This document shows, one piece after another, positions 22,782-33,400 of a DNA stretch of 36,527 nucleotides. The DNA comes from a virus: IMG/VR virus record IMGVR_UViG_3300042691_003728, positions 1 through 36,527 of that record, one strand, 5' to 3'. The notes under the pieces were generated by a model. It ran no database searches and had not been told where the DNA came from. It saw nothing but the letters and a program-made list of their open reading frames with translations. The stretch's first letter is position 1; the number at the start of each line of letters is the position of its first letter. Both the position numbers and the translations under genes were made by a program.

Positions 22782-24443
22782 ATGTCAGCAACTATAGAAA
22801 TAAAGTATTTTAATTCTTATTTATTAAAAAAAATAAAGTCAATACAACCCATAACTACTTTCACAACAGCGAGTGGAGATACTTATCAATACGATTTTGT
22901 TACTGGTGATAATTTCTTTACATTTACACCACCATCTGGATTACCTGATTTCATAGGACCTGGTCAAGAACTAAGCTACGTATTCCCAACCCCATCACCT
23001 GTTATATATAGGTTTGTTATAGTAGGTTGGGAAGATCTTGGATTAGGTGTATTTAAAGTATATTTAAATAAAATAATAGAATCAGATAGTTTTGATGAAA
23101 CATATTCACCTTACATACCAATATCTTTTGGCAAGATAACAGACTTTAATTATGTTCCTGGATCTTTAAGATATACTGATGATGAAGCAGAAGACTGGTT
23201 TATAGAAGAATCAAGAATAAGAGGTGGTTATAATAATGTTTCTACTGATTTAGGTGTTAGAGCTTATATAGTAGAAGAAAATCCACAAAGACAGAATAGA
23301 GTTAGTTCTTTAATATACTCTGGAATATTTAACTCTAGAACTGGCGTTAATAATACTAATCAATTCTCTGTCGCTGAAGATATAACTAGAACTATAGATC
23401 CATCACAAGGATCAATTCAAAAACTATACGCGGAAGATACTAACTTAATAATTTTTCAAGAACAAAAAGTTAGTAGAGCATTGATAGACAAAGACGCTAT
23501 TTACTCTGCAGAAGGACTACCATTAACTACTTCAGGTGATATAGTTATTGGTCAAGTGCAAGGTTATGCTGGAGATTATGGAATAGGTACTAATCCAGAA
23601 AGTTTTGCTGTTTATGGTTATAGAAAATATTTTGTTGATAGACCAAAGAATGTGGTATTAAGATTATCACAAGATGGTATAACAGAAATATCTTCTTATG
23701 GCATGTTAGATTACTTTAGAGACACTCTAGGCAATATAACTACCAATGGAGTTATAATAGGTTCTTGGGACATGCATAATAAACAATATGTTATATCTTT
23801 GCAGAATGCTTTTTATGTTGGAAGTAGAAGACCTGTAGTTGGTGAAACTTATGAAGAATACTATCAAACACTCGCATTCGACGAAGATTCTTTAGGATGG
23901 ACTAGTTTATTTTCATTTAAACCAGACGCTGGATTTAGTTTATTAGGTGATTTTTACACTGCTAACAATGGCAATATATGGAAACATTATTCTACTAATG
24001 TTCCCTATTGTAATTTCTACAACGAACAATATATATCTACAGTTACATTTGTGATGAACCCAGATCCTTCATATTCTAAAACATTTCAAACTATAAATTA
24101 CGAAGGTTCACCTGGTTGGGAAGCTTCTGAGATATATACTGATAGTAATTCAGGAAGACCAATAACATCTGCTACATCTTCTATAAACTTATCATCTTTA
24201 GAAGATCAGTTATTCACAAATAACTTTAAAGTAAAAGAAAACAAATATTTTGGTAATATAATAAACAATACTATAGCTAGTGATGGTACAATAGTGTATG
24301 GTCAATCAATGTCTGGAATAACTGGTTTTTATGCCACGTGTACTATGAGATTCCCAGACACAACACAATCTATCATAAATTACAATAAACAGGCAACTTT
24401 GTTTGCTGTATCATCTACTTTTGCACAGTCATTTAGCGGTTAA
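22782..24443 (+). CDS. Tail nozzle/stabilisation protein, second component
   Basis: A 553-residue beta-rich protein. Its central part EDWFIEESRIRGGYNN...AEDTNLIIFQEQKVSRALID and YFVDRPKNVVLRLSQDGITE is a pattern I associate with propeller blades of nozzle proteins of Bacteroidota phages. It follows the large nozzle gene by 28 nt. The pair may be two chains that together build the distal nozzle. It has no signal peptide. Whether it is a natural separate gene or the product of a split is unresolved. Confidence 0.65.
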   Translation: MSATIEIKYFNSYLLKKIKSIQPITTFTTASGDTYQYDFVTGDNFFTFTPPSGLPDFIGPGQELSYVFPTPSPVIYRFVIVGWEDLGLGVFKVYLNKIIESDSFDETYSPYIPISFGKITDFNYVPGSLRYTDDEAEDWFIEESRIRGGYNNVSTDLGVRAYIVEENPQRQNRVSSLIYSGIFNSRTGVNNTNQFSVAEDITRTIDPSQGSIQKLYAEDTNLIIFQEQKVSRALIDKDAIYSAEGLPLTTSGDIVIGQVQGYAGDYGIGTNPESFAVYGYRKYFVDRPKNVVLRLSQDGITEISSYGMLDYFRDTLGNITTNGVIIGSWDMHNKQYVISLQNAFYVGSRRPVVGETYEEYYQTLAFDEDSLGWTSLFSFKPDAGFSLLGDFYTANNGNIWKHYSTNVPYCNFYNEQYISTVTFVMNPDPSYSKTFQTINYEGSPGWEASEIYTDSNSGRPITSATSSINLSSLEDQLFTNNFKVKENKYFGNIINNTIASDGTIVYGQSMSGITGFYATCTMRFPDTTQSIINYNKQATLFAVSSTFAQSFSG

Positions 24444-24453
24444 ATAAAATAAT

Positions 24454-24861
24454 ATGAAATTAAATGTTAGAGAATTAAAAGAACAAGATTGGGATATTTT
24501 ACCACAATGGTGGGATAAATGGAAATGGCCTGTTATGAGTAGAGACATGTTACCAATGAATGGTTTAGGAGGTTTAATTGTTTATAAAGAAGATACGTTA
24601 ATAGCAGCTGGTTTTTTATATTTATCAAACTCAAAAGTAGTTTGGCTAGACTGGATAATTTCTAATCCAGATTATAAAGAATCTGATAGAAAAGAAGCTT
24701 TAACATTGTTAATAAACAGTTTAGAACAAGTAGCTAAGCAACAAGGTTATGATATTATAATTAGTATTGCAAGAAATAAAAGTTTAATAAATATACATAA
24801 AAATTTAGGGTATACGGTGGATGAAAATCCATCATACGAAATTTCAAAAAAAATAATGTAA
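24454..24861 (+). CDS. GNAT-family N-acetyltransferase
   Basis: A 135-residue protein with the GNAT outline. The N-terminal substrate part (RELKEQDWDILPQWWDKWKW) is followed by strand VWLDWIISNPDYKESD, an acetyl-CoA pyrophosphate-loop-like region before the helix ALTLLINSLEQVAKQQGYD, and the C-terminal IISIARNKSLINIHKNLGY typical of GNAT motif B. It is sandwiched between tail and ejection genes with 10-nt and 1-nt spacing. Similar acetyltransferases occur in marine podovirus tail modules. The substrate (a virion or host protein) is unknown. Confidence 0.72.
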   Translation: MKLNVRELKEQDWDILPQWWDKWKWPVMSRDMLPMNGLGGLIVYKEDTLIAAGFLYLSNSKVVWLDWIISNPDYKESDRKEALTLLINSLEQVAKQQGYDIIISIARNKSLINIHKNLGYTVDENPSYEISKKIM

Positions 24862-24862
24862 T

Positions 24863-25585
24863 ATGGCAGCAGTAACAGCGGTAGTTGGAGGAGCAGCAGC
24901 TTTAGGTGGTAGTTTGGTTCAAGCTAACCAAGCTAAACAAGCAGCTAAAGGAGCTAGAAATTCAGCTAGAAGAAAAGAACTAGAAATAGAAGCATTAGAA
25001 GCTAATAGACAAAGTATACCAAATCCGTATGCTAACTTTAGAGATATTAGTGCTATTGCAACTGATTTAAGTGGTCAGATAAGTAATCCTTATGCTAACT
25101 TAGGTGTGGCAACTCAAGCAGCTGAATTTCAAGCTGAACAAACAGATATGGCTTTAGCTAATACTTTAGATACATTGAGAGCTACAGGTGCTAGTGCTGG
25201 TGGCGCTACTGCTTTAGCTCAAGCGGCTTTACAAAGTAAACAAGGTGTTTCAGCTAGCATTGAGCAACAAGAAGCCAACAATGAAAAATTAAAAGCACAA
25301 GGCGCTGCAGAAATGCAAGCTAAAAAATTAGAAGAAGCACAAAGACTACAAAACATACAGATGAGCGAAGCACAAAGAATGCAGTTAGCTGAATCTGAAG
25401 GTATTAAATTTAAATACGGAGAACAAGAATCTAGAGATATAGCCAAACTTAACAGATTGTCTGGTCAAGCAGCACAATACAGGGCAAATCAAGCAGCTGC
25501 ACAACAAGCACAAGGAGCTGCTATAGGAGCTGGAATAAGTGCTGTTGGTAGTATAGCTGGTGGATTAATTGGTGGTGGAAGTTAA
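24863..25585 (+). CDS. Internal virion/ejection protein, Ala/Gln-rich
   Basis: A 240-residue protein very rich in Ala, Gln and Glu. It starts with an apolar amphipathic segment (VVGGAAALGGSLVQANQAKQ) and ends with a Gly-rich hydrophobic helix (IGAGISAVGSIAGGLIGGGS), with long helices between (EEAQRLQNIQMSEAQRMQLA). This matches the composition of T7 gp14/P22 gp7-type ejection proteins that insert into the host envelope. Position next to two larger internal-protein genes agrees. Confidence 0.72.
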   Translation: MAAVTAVVGGAAALGGSLVQANQAKQAAKGARNSARRKELEIEALEANRQSIPNPYANFRDISAIATDLSGQISNPYANLGVATQAAEFQAEQTDMALANTLDTLRATGASAGGATALAQAALQSKQGVSASIEQQEANNEKLKAQGAAEMQAKKLEEAQRLQNIQMSEAQRMQLAESEGIKFKYGEQESRDIAKLNRLSGQAAQYRANQAAAQQAQGAAIGAGISAVGSIAGGLIGGGS

Positions 25586-25617
25586 TTATTATAATATAAA
25601 AATATAAATATAAAAGT

Positions 25618-27405
25618 ATGGGATATTATGAAAATCCTCCGATAATAAACATGAATAGAGGTAGTGAGCAAATTTCTTCGTCTATTGTTAAAGCCGCTGA
25701 TTCAATTGCTCAAGGTCTAATGATTAGAGGTGAAAGAAAAAGAGAAGAAGAAAAACAGAAGAAATTAAATATACAAAAACTACAAGAAAGAAAATACGAA
25801 ACAGACCTTGCTTATAATCAAAAATATTCTGAATGGTCAGCAGATCAAACAAGCGTAAACGCAGACGTAGATAATAAAATAAAATCTTTAGTACAATACA
25901 AGATAAAAGAAGCTGCAGATGCTAGAATAACTTTATTAAAAACAACAGACGAAGCAGAAAGAGGTGTTTTATTGAAAAAAATTTCAAATGCAGAAGTGTT
26001 TATGAATTCAGCGGCAACTTTCTCAAAATCTTTAGCAGAACAAACGGCGACATGGAGGTTGGATACTAAAGCTATAAAAGTAGGTGAAGTTGGTGGTCAC
26101 GTTGTAAATGGCGCTACTGATGAAGAGATATTGAATAATACTGCATTTTTAGAAATACTTGGTGGTATGAATAGTAACTATATAGATCCTAGTATAGATA
26201 TATCAGAAGACAAAGAAGGTGATGGTGTTGTTATAACTGTCACCGGTAAAGATAAAGATGGTCGTGTTTTTAATAAGTCTATAAACTCAAAAACATTTAA
26301 TAAATCTGAAGCTGAAACTGAAGATAGTTTATTAGTTAAAGTTGAAGGACTTGGTGATTTTATTAAGACTTCAAAAGAAGAAATAGTTGATGACAAAGGA
26401 AATATATATACAGGTTATCTAAACGCAAATAGAGAAACTGTAGATCTACCTAGTAAAGGAACTTCTGGTGGAATTGGTGGTGATCAATATCAAATAGTAA
26501 ATGGACAAAGATTGCAATCTGAGGCTATAAGAGCTAAGATAAAAGAAAAAGCAAGTGCCACAGCTGAAGCGATGTTAGCTTCAGGTAGTCAAACATCACT
26601 TAGAACTATGCTAAACTATACTTTAAAACAAGGTGTAGGATATTATGATGATGTTTTCTCTAAACAAGTAAATCCAGAATTACAAAAAGAAACATTGACA
26701 AATCTTTTAACTGATAAAGCATTTAATGAAATGACAAAGTCTTTAGAAAGAACAAAAGATAAAAATGGTAAAGATGTATTCTGGGCACCAACAGCTGATA
26801 TAAGAATTAAAGATAAACCACAACCTGTTAAAGAAGAGAAACCTGAAAAACCAGAACCTACTACTTATACTGAAGAATATTATGATACTATCATAATGGG
26901 TAAAGGTAGACAAATAGGGCAAAAGAGAACACCAGGTTCCGATTATCAGAACAGAACATCGTTAGTAACTGAGTTAAATAAATTATCTGGTAAACCAGAC
27001 AAATACATAACTAGAGAGCAATTATTTAAGCAGTTTGAGAATATGCCTTATAAATCTGGAACTTATGATACAGGTTTAACTTACAAAGAATATTTTGCTC
27101 AAAATCCAAAGAAAGGAAGTGTAAAGAATCTATTCAATAAATACTACCCAGTCAAAGGTGGTAAAGGATACGTTTTAGTAAAAGGAGATGGTGGAGTTTA
27201 TACTCCAGTCACAGATTATGACATAGATTCTGCTGAAGGTAGAGTTAAAATGGCTTTGGATCAAACATCTAACGAGACTGAAAAGAAATTATTACAAGGT
27301 AAAGTATCACAAGCTAGATTAGTAGACTGGATGGATAGAAATCCAATAAAACAAGGAGAAACTCAAGAACAATATGCAAAAAGAGCTAGAGCAGCTGGGT
27401 TTTAA
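25618..27405 (+). CDS. Putative internal virion/ejection protein (595 aa)
   Basis: A 595-residue soluble, mostly helical protein. The N-terminus MNRGSEQISSSIVKAADSIA and a basic coiled coil (ERKREEEKQKKLNIQKLQER) are typical of the second internal protein of podovirus-like phages. A Lys/Glu/Pro linker (KPQPVKEEKPEKPEP) at about 400 separates a C-terminal domain with PYKSGTYDTGLTYKEYF and YYPVKGGKGYVLVKG. No enzymatic motif is certain. Location between the Ala-rich protein and the giant protein supports an ejection-complex role. Confidence 0.6.
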   Translation: MGYYENPPIINMNRGSEQISSSIVKAADSIAQGLMIRGERKREEEKQKKLNIQKLQERKYETDLAYNQKYSEWSADQTSVNADVDNKIKSLVQYKIKEAADARITLLKTTDEAERGVLLKKISNAEVFMNSAATFSKSLAEQTATWRLDTKAIKVGEVGGHVVNGATDEEILNNTAFLEILGGMNSNYIDPSIDISEDKEGDGVVITVTGKDKDGRVFNKSINSKTFNKSEAETEDSLLVKVEGLGDFIKTSKEEIVDDKGNIYTGYLNANRETVDLPSKGTSGGIGGDQYQIVNGQRLQSEAIRAKIKEKASATAEAMLASGSQTSLRTMLNYTLKQGVGYYDDVFSKQVNPELQKETLTNLLTDKAFNEMTKSLERTKDKNGKDVFWAPTADIRIKDKPQPVKEEKPEKPEPTTYTEEYYDTIIMGKGRQIGQKRTPGSDYQNRTSLVTELNKLSGKPDKYITREQLFKQFENMPYKSGTYDTGLTYKEYFAQNPKKGSVKNLFNKYYPVKGGKGYVLVKGDGGVYTPVTDYDIDSAEGRVKMALDQTSNETEKKLLQGKVSQARLVDWMDRNPIKQGETQEQYAKRARAAGF

Positions 27406-27418
27406 TTAAAAATAAAGT

Positions 27419-30400
27419 ATGGAAGAAATTTATATATTAGAAGACGGTTCACAGGTTGACATTTCAGATTATTCTCAATTTGAAAAAACAAATTTTTTGT
27501 TAAAAAACCCAGGTGCAAAAAAGACAAAAGGTGCAACAAAGAGTGCTGTTGTTGTACCAAAGAAGAATCAAGCACTAAACAAAGATACGGAATCCAAGTC
27601 AAAGACTGGTTCTTCGGTTTCACAAAAACAATTTAGATTACCACAGGAACAAGATTTCCAAATAATGCAGCAGAAAAGAGGATTACTTCCTCCGCCTTCT
27701 GCAACTGCTACTTCTTACGAGGTTCCTACAGCAGAAAATCTTTATGATTTACAAGGTAATATCGGTGTTAAGAAAAAAAGTTCTAAATATAAAACAGAGA
27801 AAATAACAATACCTGGTCAAGAACCTACTAGAGAGTGGAAAGATTCTTTTTTAAAATTACAAAAAAAATCTAAAGCAATAACACCAGAAGAACTTCGCAA
27901 AGAGTTATATGACTTAAAACCAAGTGGTGAACGTGTTAATAGCGAGGAAGAGATTCGTAATGTTAGAAAAAAGATAAACCAAACAGACTCTGATCTAGAA
28001 CATCCTTATCTTTATTACTCTATTGAAAAACAAAAACAATCTCCAGATACTTTTGTACAAGACAACTACAATATAAAAGAATTATCTGAAGCGGGTATAA
28101 ATGTACAAGACTTTGATGGTTTCTTAAATAAGAAAGGATATAAAGAAGACTTCATAAAGAAACAATCACAAGGTCTATTTGAAGGAAAAGGAGATAATAT
28201 ACATGGTTATGATGTACAGTTAGCTAATGAACTAGCTAAAAAGAAAATGATGGACATGTATATGGAAGATATGCAAAGAAGAGACTTTGTAAAACAAGAT
28301 TTATATCAAGAAATACCATTGATAATGGGTGATATAAAGGAAAAGTCTATAAATAAAAATCAAATATTTGATCAAAACAAAACTTTATCTTACATTGAAA
28401 AAAACTTTCCGACTTTAACTAAGAAGTTAAAAGAGAAAGATAAGGAAAACGCTAGATTATACGAAGAAGCAAAAAGTGGTGGCACTGATTTCTTTTCTTG
28501 GGATACTCTTGGTAAGATAGGTAGTTCTGGTTGGAATGCAATATCAGATAGATTAGTACAGACAAGCGCGATTGTATACGACGTCTTAGGAATGGAAGAA
28601 ACTGCTGAAGGAGCTAGAATGTTAGATGAACAAAATCAGTTCTTAAAACCAAACGATAGAGGCGTTTCTTATGTGTCAGGTAAGACAGTTGAGGACGATG
28701 GAACTAAATATATAGTTGATCGAAAAGGAGAGATCTACGATGCAGATTCAAAGATAGTTGTAACTGACTTATTTAATGAGAAAAAATATAACGAATTAGT
28801 AGAAAAATCTAAATTCGGTCAATCTGATTATATATTTAGTGTACAAGGTGCCGCTGTTCAAACATCAGGTGTTATGGCTGATATGCTAGTTCAAGCAGCT
28901 CTTTCACGTGGTATTGGAGCAGGTGGCGCTATAGCTTCTGAAGCAAGAGTAGCGTTAAACGCAACTAGACAAAATAGTAAAGTCGTGTCTGTTTTAAATG
29001 ATTCTTCTAAGTTGTTAAGAAAAATACCAATGGATAGAGCTACTGGATATTCTATGATAGCTCAAGGGACTTTAGGTTACACACAAGGATATGAAGATAC
29101 TTTAAAAGCAGCTAGAGAAGCAGGTATAAATGATAAAGAAGCGTTTAAACTTGCTACTAACGCTGGCCAAAGAATGGCTATATTGTATTCTACCACTGGT
29201 GTTATAAACCCACAAACAAATGTTGCTGATAACATATTTGGTTCTAAAAACTTAATTAACAAAGCAATACAACAATACACTAAAACTGGTGAAAAAGGTT
29301 TTGTTAAGTATTTTGATGATATAATAAAAAACACACCTAGAAATTTAATAGAATTTGCTGAAGAAGGTGGTAAAGAGGTTATACAAGAAAATATACAACA
29401 AGCAGGTGAGATAGGTATTAATAGACTAACAAACATAGACGCTGGTAAAAAGATAATGAATGAAGTTATGTCAGGTGACGACTTTATGAATACTTCTATT
29501 TTATCTTTTATATCTTCTGGTTTAATATCAAAAGCTAAAATACCTACTTTTTTTAATAAAGATAACGCTAAAGATGATCTACGTGCTTTAAGTACTTTGT
29601 CTAAGAACAAAAATGAGTTTGAAAAAGTAATAACCAACTTGGTTGATAGTAAAGTTTTCACTCAAGAACAAAGTGACAAGTTAAAAGAAGACGTAAACAT
29701 ATATACTAATAATTCTAATAAAGTTCCTAAAAACATATCTGCAGAAATAGCGATGCCTGTTATGCGAGAGTTAGATAAGATTAGAAAGCTAAATGATCAA
29801 AAGAAAGGTGTAGATAAAGCTTTTCACGAAGAAATAGACGAGCAAATTGATGATACTACAGATAAAATAAAGAAAATGTTCTATGCTGATAGGCTTAGAG
29901 TGAAAAATGAACAAGTATCAAATGCTATAAAAAAAGGTGTAGTAAAAAATACTCAAATGTTAAACTTTGCTACTACTAATGAATTAAGAGACTATCTTAA
30001 AACAGAGATGAACATGTCTGATGCTGATGCTACTTATATGGCTAAGCAAGGTGGATTCATGTTAGATGAAAGTGCTATTCGTAAATTTTCAAAAGATCCT
30101 TCTAGTGTAACAAAAGGTCAAAAATTATTATTTGTAAATGAAGCAGTTGCTTCTACTCTTGGCACAACAGAAGTAGGTAGACATGAATTCTTACATGGTT
30201 TAATATTTGAAACAATAAAGGACAGTCCAGAAGCACAACAGTTATTAGGAAAAGCTTTATCTATGGAATTGATGAAGATGAAGGACTTGACTGATGCTGC
30301 TGGCAAAGGCGAAATACCTCTACCAAAATCTTTTGTTCAAAGATTCGGTCAATATGTTAATAAATATCAACAACATATAGCCCAAGCTAAAGCACAACTA

Positions 30401-33400
30401 GAATTAGGTTCTATAGACCAACAAGAATACGATGCAAAAGTAGATACTTATTTGGGTAATCAATGGGAAGAAGTACTAACTTTATACTCAGATGCTATTA
30501 GCAGTGGACAAGTGAAATATGATGAAGGTGTTTTTGTCAAATTAAAAGACACCGTGAGAAGAGTTTTACAGTATTTAGGTCTGAAAGATGTAGAGTTCAA
30601 ATCTGGTAAAGATGTTTATAATTTTATAAAAGATTACAATAAAAGCATGGACTCGGGTAACTGGGGTAAAGCTATGAAAAAAGTTGGTAATCAAGGTGCT
30701 ATGATTGATATAGAATCACTAAGAAAAGAAACAAAAGCATCAAAAACAAAAGTTCAAGAAAAAAGCAAATCAGATTTTCAAACTGATGCTAAATTTTCTC
30801 TTGGAGAAAGAAAGTCTTCAGAAGAAATAAAAAAAGATATAAATAGTAAGTATAATAAAGAGCAATGGAGTCAAGGTCATAATGACAAAGGAGAAAACCA
30901 AAATATAAATAGAGTTTTATACGATATACTTAGTGAATACGATTATATAATAAAAGGTAAATCAAAAGGATTAGGGTACAATAACCTACCTGACTTCAGT
31001 GAAATGGACATGGTTAGTGAAACTCAACTAGCATTGATACCACATATTCGTAATTTTAACAAAGAGTTTTTTCAAAAAAGAGAAGAATATAAAAAAGAAC
31101 TAGAATCAAAAGGTTTAGATCCTAAAAGTAAGGAGTTTAAAGATAAAGTAGAAGCACAAGACGAAAAAGGTTATCAAGGTAAAAAAGGCATAGTAAAAGA
31201 AAATAAAGACCTTAACGCTTGGATAAATTCACAGTTATTAAACAAAATGAAGGTCGCTTTAAACACTGGAAATGTAACTACTCAGAAGTTCACGGAGGAT
31301 ATAGAAGGTGAGATGTTTAAAGAAACTAAAATCATCGATGGCTATGGAGGTGATGAGAGTTATTTAATGGACGAAGGAGATAACATATTTGAACAACAAA
31401 ACGACTATGAAGTAGAACAAAGTGAATTAGTTACTTTATTGAGTGATCCAATATTTAGGTTTGTTGATGAAGATGGTGAACTAATAAGTATTGAAACAGT
31501 ACCTTTTGGTAGTTTTTATGTTACAGAAGTATCAGATCCAACTATAGCGGCTAATAAGAAACTTAGAACAGAAACTGACCCAAAAATAATAGAGGAATTA
31601 AAAAACCAATTAAAAGATTTAGAAAGAGGATTAGAATTACAACAGAAAGAAGAACTTACTTTTGAAGAAAAAGAAGAATTAAAAAGTTTAAAATCTTTTA
31701 AGTCTTACGATCTTTCTACGGGTATGATGGTTAATACGTTTAAAGCTTTATCTGTACAAGATGTACCAGCTAAAATAATAACTGATGAAGTTTCTAGAGA
31801 GATACTAAGATCACCTAATATAGAAACATTAGAGTATAGAAACTTTAAAGAAAAATTATCTGACCTATCTAAAACAATGTCTAGAAGAATGACGTTTAAG
31901 AATGGTCCTGAGATAGAATCTTTTATGTATAATAATTGGGAGTTGATATATGACGTTATAAATCACCCAGTAGATCCGGTTACAGGACAATCAAGTTATG
32001 CATCTAAAAAACTTCCACCAAGATTAAAAGAATTTGATGAGAAAGGAAATTTAAAGAAAATAGATAAAATAACTAGAGTTAAATTTCTACAATCTTTCTA
32101 CGGAATAGAAGAAGCGACTCGTATAATTAATACCTATGGAGGTAAAAATGCTAGTAAAGAATTAGTAGAACTAGAAGAACAAGAAACAAATGAAAAAACA
32201 GGTAGAGGTTTAGTACCTACTGCTTATTTTGACAGACGAACAGCATTAATGGAGTTGTTCGGTGATGTTATGGTTTTACAAGAAGCCAGAAGATTACTTA
32301 GACAACCTGATTTTCTAGAAAGTATAAAAAGTAAAAATGTAAATTTATATAACGAACTTAAAGATGACATTACTAGAACCAAGGTCTTAAACGATATGGC
32401 TAAAGGTAAAAGTGATATAGTTAAGTTTAGTTTAGCTGAAGAGCAAAATGGTGATATATCAACATTCTTAGGTGGTTTGTTGTTTGGAGAACAATGGGTT
32501 GTAGCTAGAGATATAGATAGCGCTATATTAAAATCAAAAATACCTGATGGTACAAAAGTAACATTTAAAGTACCTAGTAGATCTAAGTTCTCAGATAAAT
32601 CAACGGCTTATTTTATAATTAGTAAAATCGCTGAAGGATATAATGATTTTGAATTTACTGTAAAGAAAAATGCTAACGGACCTTTAACTAAACAAGTTCT
32701 AGATGCATTAGATCAAAAATCTAAGAAATACCAAGAAACATTAGATATGAATAATAATCTCGAGAGAACAATGAACGAGATTATAGAAGTAAATAAAGGT
32801 GTTAGCGCTGAAGAAAAAATATCTCCAGAGACTGCTAAAAACTTAGGTAAGAACGTAGGTAAATATGATATATTTTTACCACCTGAAGATGAAGATTTCT
32901 TAGGTTTGCTATACACACTAGCTTCGGCAAAAGGTTTAGAAGGTGAAAAACAAATGAAATTTCTTGTAGACAATCTATTAAAACCATATAGTGATGCCAT
33001 GCTTAATTTAATGAGAGCAAGACAGACAATGTATAAAGACTGGAAAGAACTAGTTAATAAGAAACACAAAGGAATAAGCAAAGTATTAAAACAAGATTCT
33101 GGTTATGGTGGTTACTTGGTAGATCAAGCTGTTAGGGTTTATTTATGGTCTGCTGCAGGTTATGAAATACCTGGTTTAGATAAAAAAGATTTATTTAATC
33201 TAAGAGAAGTGGTGAGAACGAATAAGCAATTAAGAGATTTTGCTCAAGATGTTTCTTTGTTGTCTAAACAAGCAAATGGTTATATAGAACCAGATCATAA
33301 TTGGGGTCTAGGAAGTGTTGTTGGTGACATGAATAATATCATATCTAAAACAAATAGAAAGAAATACTTAGAGCATTGGCAACATAACGCTGATAAGATA

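Noticed and set aside
22782-24443. Diversity-generating retroelement target in the tail gene
   Set aside because: No reverse transcriptase or template-repeat pair is visible in the window.
29077-29661. 194-codon minus-strand ORF inside the giant gene
   Set aside because: It is entirely antisense to a well-supported gene; the Ser/Leu/Ile composition is what reversed Lys/Glu/Asn-rich coding gives.
32713-33081. 122-codon minus-strand ORF inside the giant gene
   Set aside because: Antisense shadow with no recognisable motif or start context.
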